From IMG/VR virus record IMGVR_UViG_3300025309_000244, positions 1 through 41,655 of that record: 41,655 nucleotides of DNA. One strand, written 5' to 3'. This document shows positions 25,081 to 31,094 of the stretch, piece after piece (the stretch's first letter is position 1; each line of letters starts with the position of its first letter). The position numbers were made by a program, and so were the translations under genes. The notes beneath the pieces were generated by a model. It was not told the DNA's origin and did not search any database. It was given only the letters and a program-made list of their open reading frames with translations. Source of the DNA: a virus.

Positions 25081-25358
25081 CATTGTGCCCGGTTCATCGC
25101 CCTGGTCCGCTCCAGCAGTTGCTGCAGCGCCTCCTCGCCCGGGATCCAGGTGCGCACCGATCCGCACACGCTGCAGCGCACATCCGTCACATACCCCTCG
25201 ATGATGGCGATTACATCTATCTCCCCCAGTTGCGCCACCGACTGACCCAGATCCAGCGCCTGACGGTACAACAGCAAGACCCGCACGCCCGACCCATTGC
25301 GTACCACCTGCCCCATCTGATGCCCGCCTGGGCAATGCCAAATTTTGATCTCGCTCAT
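25080..25358 (-). CDS. small zinc-motif protein at the end of the replication operon
   Basis: 92 residues, start ATG 25358 overlapping the previous stop. An N-terminal C-x3-H (HCPGGH) with VVRNGSGVRVLLLYRQAL and a later CSVCGSVRTWIPGEEA suggest one zinc site made of the two halves. The C-terminus is helical. It has the look of a conserved phage protein, but no function is known to me. Confidence 0.65.
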   Translation of the reverse strand: MSEIKIWHCPGGHQMGQVVRNGSGVRVLLLYRQALDLGQSVAQLGEIDVIAIIEGYVTDVRCSVCGSVRTWIPGEEALQQLLERTRAMNRAQ

Positions 25359-25840
25359 TTCGCCCTCTCAACCATCAGGATATACCCGCGCGGCAGCTCG
25401 GGCAGTGACTCCAGCCGCACCGCAATCTGTTCATCCGCATCCGCATAAACCATGACCGTGTCGGTCGCTCCGTTCGGGATGCTCTGTACCAGCGCTGCCG
25501 TTGGCCAGCGACAGACCAGATCGACATACGCGATTCCCGCGTAGCAGATTGCCTCGCGCAGCGTCTGATTTTTATCGACCATCCATAACAACGCCTGGCG
25601 CCCCTCCAGCCAGGCCGGTCCGTTGTGGATGGCCACCAGCTCGCGGGCTGGCCACCACAACCGCAGGTGATGCAGATCCAATCCCCGCTCGACCTGGTGC
25701 TGCGTTTCGACCAGCGGACGCGAGTAATGCGGCACGCGCGCCAGCCATGGAGCGGCCTCGACCGGCGCGCCCATCTGTGCCAGGTGCATCCAGCGCAGCC
25801 CGTTTTGGTTTAATGTGTTTTCCAAAATTTCCACGCTCAT
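25355..25840 (-). CDS. hypothetical phage protein
   Basis: 161 residues from ATG 25840, which has GGAG eight to nine bases upstream and overlaps the stop of the preceding 56-residue gene (ATGA). Trp- and Leu-rich, mixed alpha/beta (LHHLRLWWPARELVAIHNG, then AGIAYVDLVCRW, and a PELPRGYILMVERAK end). No motif recognised and no membrane segment. Confidence 0.6.
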   Translation of the reverse strand: MSVEILENTLNQNGLRWMHLAQMGAPVEAAPWLARVPHYSRPLVETQHQVERGLDLHHLRLWWPARELVAIHNGPAWLEGRQALLWMVDKNQTLREAICYAGIAYVDLVCRWPTAALVQSIPNGATDTVMVYADADEQIAVRLESLPELPRGYILMVERAK

Positions 25841-26007
25841 TGTTTCGTCTCCTCGCCAAATACATCCCGCCACTGTAGCCCGCCCAGGATGATGCCAACC
25901 TCATCCTGACCGTCGCGGTACAGCCGGATGAACTGCACCCGTATCCCTGCCCGCTGCAGGATACGCAGGATTTCGGTTAACCAGGTAATGGGTTTAGGCA
26001 TGGCCAT
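25837..26007 (-). CDS. 56-residue small protein in the overlapping gene chain
   Basis: ATG 26007 (or the second Met at 26001) to TGA 25839-25837. The product begins MAMPKPITWLTEILRILQRAG and ends WRDVFGEETKQ. The start lies inside the end of the upstream gene and the stop overlaps the next ATG, which fits the ATGA-coupled chain of this operon. It is amphipathic and alpha/beta, with no known family. It is short and easily missed by length cut-offs. Confidence 0.6.
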   Translation of the reverse strand: MAMPKPITWLTEILRILQRAGIRVQFIRLYRDGQDEVGIILGGLQWRDVFGEETKQ

Positions 26008-26236
26008 GTTTTTTCAGTTTCTCGCGCCGCGCCTGGCGCGCTTTGGCTGCTGCCCGCCGCCGGTCATGCCGGTTGGGGATGAAATAGGCGGACGCGGTTG
26101 GATCCTGCTCGTATTTCTCCTCAGCGGTATTTTTCTCATAACATTCATCGATATATCCAATCACTGCCGCCCGTGGATCTATGCCGGTGCGAATTTCCTC
26201 TTCAATTTCGAGGAGACGTTTTTCTTCTTCGTTCAT
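25994..26236 (-). CDS. small basic/acidic helical protein
   Basis: 80 residues from ATG 26236 (MNEEEKRLLEI), which overlaps the TGA of the gene before. The acidic N-terminal helix is followed by a segment ending in NRHDRRRAAAKARQARREKLKKHG, a strongly basic helix that could bind nucleic acid. The basic tail and AYFIPNRHDRRRAAA pattern resemble short phage proteins of unknown role. Confidence 0.6.
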   Translation of the reverse strand: MNEEEKRLLEIEEEIRTGIDPRAAVIGYIDECYEKNTAEEKYEQDPTASAYFIPNRHDRRRAAAKARQARREKLKKHGHA

Positions 26237-26550
26237 TTTTGGCCATCCATTTTCAGGGCAGTGAACGCGATTTTGCGCATGTCGGCCAGATGATTTTGAG
26301 TGGCCAAGAGCGACCCGGCGCTGCCCGATCCCTCGGTAGGCCGAATCCCACAGTTCCACAGTTGATCCATCAATGCCTGTGCGGCCTCATAATCGATCTG
26401 GAGCGATGCATTCGGAATACCATCTGCCTCGCGCAGTTCTTGAAAAATCACCTCGCCAACTGCGTGGGTGGTGGCCGTGTCGCTGATGATCAGCAGCTCA
26501 AACCGTGGGCTCCACGCCGCCCGTTGTGCTAAGACAGAAATTTTGTTCAT
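26233..26550 (-). CDS. hypothetical phage protein
   Basis: 105 residues, ATG 26550 with GGAGG four bases upstream. The helical C-terminal half has DYEAAQALMDQLWNCGIRPTEG followed by SGSAGSLLATQNHLADMRKIAF, a combination seen in phage proteins without known function. It directly follows the Spo11-like gene and overlaps its stop, so the two are translationally coupled. Confidence 0.6.
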   Translation of the reverse strand: MNKISVLAQRAAWSPRFELLIISDTATTHAVGEVIFQELREADGIPNASLQIDYEAAQALMDQLWNCGIRPTEGSGSAGSLLATQNHLADMRKIAFTALKMDGQK

Positions 26551-27443
26551 CGCTCCTCCTGATCGTCATCAAACTTTTTGGCAAACTCAAAAAGCAACGA
26601 GCGCATGTGTTCCTCGACCACCCATGCATCGTTCCATAGATCCGCATCCCTGCGCTCCAGCACCGCGGTCTTCACCAGCTCGGCCAACTGCGCCGGTTCG
26701 ATCGCGTCCAGCTCCCAGGATGACTCTCCGAACTGCCGGGCATAATTGGAAAAACGCGAATCTGTTTCCTTTGCCGGGTTTTCGGGTGGTTGCCAGATCT
26801 CGATTTGCTCTCTGTTCAACGCCAGCCGGTCGACTTCGATGTTGTGCAGACGCGAGTACATCTCGAGCCGTTCGCGCACGTCGCGGGTCATATCGATCCC
26901 GCTGGGATCATGGTCGCCCAGGTAAAGTACGCATATTTTTTTACCGGCCTTGCGTTTTTCATCGATGCGCTTGCCGATTTCGTACATTGTCGAGGAGCTG
27001 CAATAGCCCTTGTTGGCGGTTATGCCGATGTCCAGCTCGCGGCAAACCGGCACCAGCACCCCCGATAGGGCGTCCTTTTCGACCATCACCTCGATGTGGT
27101 AGGGCTGTACGCGCCATTTGTCGATTCGGAACTGCTGAGCCGCCGAGTTGACAATTTCGCCCGGGCTGTTCCAGTGGCCGGGGATGTTGGTGTCGCGGTT
27201 GCGATCCTCGATCATGCCCCAGTCGATCAAACCTGCCTGCCGGGCGTTGCTAACCAGGTTGCCGATATTTTTGTACGACCGCAGGCTATTGGGAATGATG
27301 TCTCTGGCAACTAGCTGGTAGTAAAGCTGCCGTAGTGAAAGCCGGTATCCCTGGCGGCGATACTCCTCCAGTACCTGGTTGATCCGTCGGATCATCAGTA
27401 CGTTGGCAGCGCCGAACGTCCGTTCTATGAACGCCTCTTTCAT
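26547..27443 (-). CDS. Spo11/Top6A-like protein with Toprim domain (Mini-A candidate)
   Basis: 298 residues, ATG 27443 overlapping the previous stop. The N-terminal half has the winged-helix (5Y-CAP-like) arrangement of Top6A/Spo11: SLRQLYYQLV with adjacent Tyr41-Tyr42 where the catalytic tyrosine of the family lies (R-x-x-Y-Y), then SNARQAGLIDWGMIEDR. The C-terminal half is a Toprim fold: Glu122 in VMVEKDALSG and the metal site LGDHDPSGIDM (Asp177, Asp179), matching the D-x-D-P-x-G of Top6A. It has no GHKL ATPase partner nearby. Stand-alone Top6A-like proteins named Mini-A are known in mobile elements; this one is much like them. It probably cuts or relaxes DNA during replication or recombination, but activity is not established. 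Confidence 0.7.
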   Translation of the reverse strand: MKEAFIERTFGAANVLMIRRINQVLEEYRRQGYRLSLRQLYYQLVARDIIPNSLRSYKNIGNLVSNARQAGLIDWGMIEDRNRDTNIPGHWNSPGEIVNSAAQQFRIDKWRVQPYHIEVMVEKDALSGVLVPVCRELDIGITANKGYCSSSTMYEIGKRIDEKRKAGKKICVLYLGDHDPSGIDMTRDVRERLEMYSRLHNIEVDRLALNREQIEIWQPPENPAKETDSRFSNYARQFGESSWELDAIEPAQLAELVKTAVLERRDADLWNDAWVVEEHMRSLLFEFAKKFDDDQEER

Positions 27444-28414
27444 CGCTCCACCGCCGGAAACTCATTCCACTCGCGGCCATCCAGCATCCGGCCAGCGGCT
27501 TTTTTGCCACAACGGAACATGCAACCAATGTGACCAGGGTGTGGCCATTCGATGATTTTGTGAGGTTCTTTCGTATCGCACAAATAATCAGGTGCCCACT
27601 CCCCCCACTGTTTGAAGAAAAACGGCACTTCCGCAGCAACGCACTGATCCCGCAAACGTCGCGCCCAATCCGGGTGCATCAGCCTGGCATTCGGGCCGCT
27701 TTCGCCGCCGGTAATGACCCAATCTAATTTTGGACCATATTGAGGTTCCAGTGTGAATGGAAAATGTAGTCCGGTCAATGATTGATAACCATAGGCGCCC
27801 ATGCCCTCCCAGATAGTACGGTTTAGATCCACCGTCCCTAACAGGGGTTCGCAGCTGACGAATCGCACTGCTGCCGGCGTCTGCAGCAATAGCGGGATCC
27901 GTTCATCGGCAGCCTTTTGATCTTCAACCGACACACCCAGCCAAAGGTTTTTGATCGGCCAAAACGGTTTATAAATCCTTCGAGGTTGTGGACCAGAAGA
28001 AGTAATCCAACCTTTCTCGATCTCGGCCCACTTGCTTAAGTAATCCAGCATCCTCTCTGGTCGTTTGGTCAGAACCATAAAGGTATGAGTGGCGCAGCTT
28101 GATATCATCACCAATACTTCTGCCAAAAACCAGTCTGGCACATCCTCATGAAACAGGTCGCTCATGCTGTTCACGAACACCCGCCGCGGCTTTTTCCAGT
28201 GCAGCGGCATCTCCAGACGGTCCGGGTGCAGCTGGATCGTGCTGAATGGTTTGGCATATTGTTCGGGCAACTTCGCCCCTGCCTGGTAAGCCCGGTGCCT
28301 CCGGTCATGCAACGTTTTGGCGTAGCAATGCGCGCAGCCGCTGGAAACCTGGGTGCAGCCTGTGACCACGTTCCACGTGGCATCGCACCATTCGATCTTG
28401 CTTCTATCGCTCAT
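27440..28414 (-). CDS. DUF5131 / phage gp37-gp68 family protein
   Basis: 324 residues, ATG 28414. The start matches the DUF5131 hallmark: SKIEWCDATWNVVTGC, then SGCAHCYA with Cys20, Cys27 and Cys30 in a C-x6-C-x2-C pattern that recalls radical-SAM iron-sulphur binding. Later family blocks are RVFVNSMSDLFHEDVP, FMVLTKRPERM, NLWLGVSVED, RFVSCEPLLG, WVITGGESGPNAR and FFFKQWGEW. It has the family's usual length and looks complete. The reaction is not known; radical-SAM-type chemistry on nucleic acid or protein is often suggested. It is coupled by overlap to the Mini-A candidate. Confidence 0.9.
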   Translation of the reverse strand: MSDRSKIEWCDATWNVVTGCTQVSSGCAHCYAKTLHDRRHRAYQAGAKLPEQYAKPFSTIQLHPDRLEMPLHWKKPRRVFVNSMSDLFHEDVPDWFLAEVLVMISSCATHTFMVLTKRPERMLDYLSKWAEIEKGWITSSGPQPRRIYKPFWPIKNLWLGVSVEDQKAADERIPLLLQTPAAVRFVSCEPLLGTVDLNRTIWEGMGAYGYQSLTGLHFPFTLEPQYGPKLDWVITGGESGPNARLMHPDWARRLRDQCVAAEVPFFFKQWGEWAPDYLCDTKEPHKIIEWPHPGHIGCMFRCGKKAAGRMLDGREWNEFPAVER

Positions 28415-28596
28415 TTTCGTTCGCCTCCATTGACGTTATGCACATGATGGTGCCAGCCGTGCATCGTACGTGTCCAGATTTTCGTCTCGCACCAGGTGCA
28501 GCGGCATTTGCAAACGCCATAACTCATTCCGCATCTCACACAGCGCCCGTTGCTGAAATGTGTCGTCTCCAGCCGTGATTTCTCGCGCGGGGTCAT
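28411..28596 (-). CDS. small Cys-rich zinc-binding protein
   Basis: 61 residues, start ATG 28596 overlapping the stop of the gene before; its own TGA overlaps the DUF5131 start. CVRCG, CKCRC and TWC supply seven cysteines, with a His-rich end (HGWHHHVHN). It probably binds one or two zinc ions. Such micro-proteins are frequent in phage operons; no function is known. Confidence 0.6.
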   Translation of the reverse strand: MTPREKSRLETTHFSNGRCVRCGMSYGVCKCRCTWCETKIWTRTMHGWHHHVHNVNGGERK

Positions 28597-29093
28597 ATTG
28601 ACGGGGATAAAGGGGGCGGTTCGCTGACGGCGTCCCCCGTTTCGACAGGTTTGTCTTTTTGGGGGCGCCGACTGACGGCCTTCTCGTGCAGTTTGCGCTG
28701 GTAGTCCCGGTTGTAGCGTTTTTTCCTTTCAGCCTCGCACTCCGCTGAACAGGTTTTGTGCCGTTTGATATGCACCGGCTCACCGCAAATCACACAGGTT
28801 TTCACGGTTTCAGTCAGGGTCAGCGGTTTGGCTTTGCCGGTTCCCCTGACAACCGTTTTAACTACAGCCCTCCCAGGTTCCGGATCAGGCTCAGTTGGCA
28901 AAATTCCGATCGGTTCCCGGTCGTCCTCCGCGGCCTCGCTTACGAATATCCTGCCGCCCAGGGCAATCGCCACGGCAGCCAGATCCGGATTTTCGATCTC
29001 ATACAGCAGCCGCGGATTGTCCAGCTCGATCCGCATGTGCTGCGCGACCTCCTGCAAAATCATATCCTCGCTGGCATTAATCAAAATTATCAT
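28593..29093 (-). CDS. protein with C-terminal zinc finger (HNH-like C-x2-C / C-x3-C)
   Basis: 166 residues, ATG 29093 overlapping the stop of the methyltransferase. The N-terminal 60 residues are alpha/beta (DMILQEVAQHMRIELDNP). A zinc finger follows at about 98-118: CVICGEPVHIKRHKTCSAEC, then ERKKRYNRDYQRKLHEKA. This C-x2-C...C-x3-C plus basic helix is common in phage proteins that touch DNA. There is no catalytic His-Asn-His, so it is not an HNH nuclease as it stands. Confidence 0.6.
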   Translation of the reverse strand: MIILINASEDMILQEVAQHMRIELDNPRLLYEIENPDLAAVAIALGGRIFVSEAAEDDREPIGILPTEPDPEPGRAVVKTVVRGTGKAKPLTLTETVKTCVICGEPVHIKRHKTCSAECEAERKKRYNRDYQRKLHEKAVSRRPQKDKPVETGDAVSEPPPLSPSI

Positions 29094-29770
29094 CCCTCAC
29101 CTCCTTGTGAAATAAATCCGAGGATAATCAGTTGTTTGCCAATAAATTCCGTATACCTCAGCGGAATAGCATTTCGAATTTCATTCCAGTCCATCCAATC
29201 GATCTCCATTAATTCCTGCGCCTCGTTGAGTGATCTGGCAATACGGCATAACCGGTATTGCCTGTAACTGACGCGCCGTCCATCAGGTCGCTCGCCATAG
29301 ACGCCTATGGTGTAGGGCTGCTTCAAATGGTTGCACTTGGGAATACCCAGAAATAGAACGTTTGACTCGAAATGCCTATGTCGCGCCACGTGGGGAAGGC
29401 CCAAAGCCGCCCCGCAGAGGATGAACTGGGTGTGAAGCGGGCTGTTCTGGACATTTTCAATGACGAATGGTTTCCCGTTTTTCAAAAGTCCCCGCCTGGT
29501 TACTGCGATTAAATCCGGATGGTCTGGAACATGGCCAAACCGTGCGAGAGTGATTCGTCGCATGCCTGTATATAACTGGCATGGTGGGCTGGCATGGATC
29601 ACATCGAACTCACGCCCATGGGCTTCCAGGTAATCCAGCGCATCTGCCTGGTGAAATTCGAATGGATAATGTGGCTGCGGATTAATATCAACTCCAACCA
29701 CTTCGTACCCGGCCTTGTGGTATCCCATGGCTGCGCCTCCAGCTCCGCAATACAGATCGAGCAGCCTCAC
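29090..29770 (-). CDS. small C5-cytosine DNA methyltransferase
   Basis: 226 residues. The start is GTG 29770, with GGAGG six bases upstream and a GTGA overlap with the previous stop; longer in-frame readings overlap that gene and are rejected. Motif I LLDLYCGAGGAAMGYHKAGY and GVDI bind S-adenosylmethionine. Motif IV SPPCQ carries catalytic Cys64. Motif VI is VIENV (Glu105-Asn-Val). Arg/His-rich RHRHFES and the final IPLRYTEFIGKQL correspond to motifs VIII and X. It is much shorter than classical C5 enzymes (over 320 residues), with little room for a target-recognition domain. It may protect phage DNA from host restriction. No partner endonuclease is next to it. Confidence 0.9.
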   Translation of the reverse strand: MRLLDLYCGAGGAAMGYHKAGYEVVGVDINPQPHYPFEFHQADALDYLEAHGREFDVIHASPPCQLYTGMRRITLARFGHVPDHPDLIAVTRRGLLKNGKPFVIENVQNSPLHTQFILCGAALGLPHVARHRHFESNVLFLGIPKCNHLKQPYTIGVYGERPDGRRVSYRQYRLCRIARSLNEAQELMEIDWMDWNEIRNAIPLRYTEFIGKQLIILGFISQGGEG

Positions 29771-30255
29771 ACTCGACCTCCTCGCCTGTTTAACTCCCGG
29801 CACCGGGCCGAGTGAAACCGCTGCCGTGGATGGCGCGGTACGAATTCGATATAACAGGCCGGGTATTCGCATAATCGGGAATCGGCCAGGATCAGCGCGC
29901 CCGGGCGCACATTCCCCAGCGCCTGGATGGTCACAGTGTGGCTTTGGGCCAGCTCGAGCGGGGTATCGTCCAACACCGCGCCCAGCCGGAACATGGCATC
30001 CACCAGTTTTTTGCCCGGCTCGATCTTGCGGTTGAGCACGTTGCGCAGATAGCGCCAGCCCCAGCCCGGTTCGTGATGCGCCAGCTCCGCCAGCCGGTCC
30101 GCCACCCGCTGCAGCTCAGCAACGGATATCAGACTGGGGTCATGATCGAGCGCCCGCAGCAGGTCAGACAGCAGTTCTGCCCCGTCGATGTCCATCAATG
30201 CCGCTCGCGCCTGTTTCGGTTTTTCTAACATGGTTCTAACCTGCGATGAGCTCAT
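29767..30255 (-). CDS. hypothetical protein upstream of the methyltransferase
   Basis: 162 residues from ATG 30255, with GGAGGGG upstream; the longer open frame before it overlaps the adjacent gene and is not used. Mostly helical: ELLSDLLRALDHDP, SVAELQRVADRLAEL, then LNRKIEPGKKLVDAMFRLGAVLD. The C-terminus carries CEYPACYIEF and SARCRELNRRG, a possible C-x4-C...C zinc site similar to mini zinc ribbons. Function unknown. Confidence 0.6.
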   Translation of the reverse strand: MSSSQVRTMLEKPKQARAALMDIDGAELLSDLLRALDHDPSLISVAELQRVADRLAELAHHEPGWGWRYLRNVLNRKIEPGKKLVDAMFRLGAVLDDTPLELAQSHTVTIQALGNVRPGALILADSRLCEYPACYIEFVPRHPRQRFHSARCRELNRRGGRV

Positions 30256-30472
30256 TTCTTTGCCCCTCCTCCACCCCGAGCCACAAGTCGTAGGGCAGCA
30301 ACCGCCGGTCACGCACCACCCGCATGCCGTCCGGCAGTTCGAGCGGCAGCGCCAGGTTCGGGTGCGCCCGGCAGAGGTTGGGCCGCCGGTGGAACTTGCA
30401 CTCATAGTGCGCGATAGCCCGCTCCAGATCGACCGGGATGCCGCAGCGCCAGATCAGATAGATGCTGTCCAT
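30236..30472 (-). CDS. small hypothetical protein
   Basis: 78 residues from ATG 30472 (MDSIYLIWRCGIPVDLERAI), overlapping the next start by 20 bases. CKFHRRPNLCRAHPNL contains two Cys and two His in a short span, possibly a metal site. Direction and chain-like overlaps support a real gene; no family known. Confidence 0.5.
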   Translation of the reverse strand: MDSIYLIWRCGIPVDLERAIAHYECKFHRRPNLCRAHPNLALPLELPDGMRVVRDRRLLPYDLWLGVEEGQRNELIAG

Positions 30473-30481
30473 CGCCGCCGC

Positions 30482-30718
30482 CTACCCAAAAATCGCCACG
30501 ATCAGCAGGATCAGCAGCGCCAGCAGCCCGTAAGCTGCCGTTTCCAGCGGGATGCCAACCATGCGTTCGCGGGCAATCTCATTGCGATATAGGTACTCCA
30601 GGTCGCGGATGATCACCACTGCCCGCTCGCCCACCTGGTCGCTCAGCGATCGGTCGTCATCGATCTCGACGTACCCTTCCTGCCCGTCCGCCGTTTTCAC
30701 ATAACACCAGTTTTTCAT
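30482..30718 (-). CDS. small membrane protein
   Basis: 78 residues from ATG 30718. The first 50 residues look like a small beta domain (WCYVKTADGQEGYVEIDDD). The C-terminus is a single transmembrane segment (about 58-77, TAAYGLLALLILLIVAIFG). No signal peptide; probably cytoplasmic domain with a C-terminal anchor. No function known. Between this gene and the next lie two tandem GAGTATTCAC copies (30770-30789). Confidence 0.55.
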   Translation of the reverse strand: MKNWCYVKTADGQEGYVEIDDDRSLSDQVGERAVVIIRDLEYLYRNEIARERMVGIPLETAAYGLLALLILLIVAIFG

Positions 30719-30785
30719 CTCATTTACTCCTATTGTGAAAAATTACACTTGCTGTGAACTTCAAAAACCGAGTATTCACGAGTAT

Positions 30786-31094
30786 TCACACACTCGCAGC
30801 AGCAGGGTTATCAAAAAACCGACGCGCCATCATATAAGTTAACCAATGTTCAATGTATTCACCCAAAAAGCGGGTGAAATGGGCATTTTGCGGGTTTTTG
30901 ACCTGCGATTCTGCCAATTCTGCTAATTTTGCTGGTTGTGAACTATGAACTATGTGAAGCACATAGGAAGGGGAGAGATTTGTTTTGTGTTGAAGATTAA
31001 AATTTGTGGCCTTTTTGCTGCCGTTTTTAATCTTCGTTACAAAACAAAAGTAGTATCTGCCTGCATAGTTCGCGAAGTTCATCAATTCACGCAT
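30786..31094 (-). CDS. hypothetical protein next to the primase-helicase
   Basis: 102 residues from ATG 31094, with GGAGG eight bases upstream; the start lies inside the last codons of the primase gene. Aromatic- and Lys-rich N-terminus (MNFANYAGRYYFCFVTKIKN), helical C-terminus (FTRFLGEYIEHWLTYMMARRFF). The gene is more AT-rich than its neighbours, which may mark a recent gain. No motif recognised. Confidence 0.55.
   Translation of the reverse strand: MRELMNFANYAGRYYFCFVTKIKNGSKKATNFNLQHKTNLSPSYVLHIVHSSQPAKLAELAESQVKNPQNAHFTRFLGEYIEHWLTYMMARRFFDNPAAASV

Noticed and set aside
29771-29872. 34-residue N-terminal extension of the cytosine methyltransferase
   Set aside because: It overlaps the upstream gene, while GTG 29770 has an ideal ribosome site and begins directly at motif I.
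30770-30789. Tandem GAGTATTCAC copies as a regulatory array
   Set aside because: Only two copies, partly inside the end of a coding frame; too little to call.
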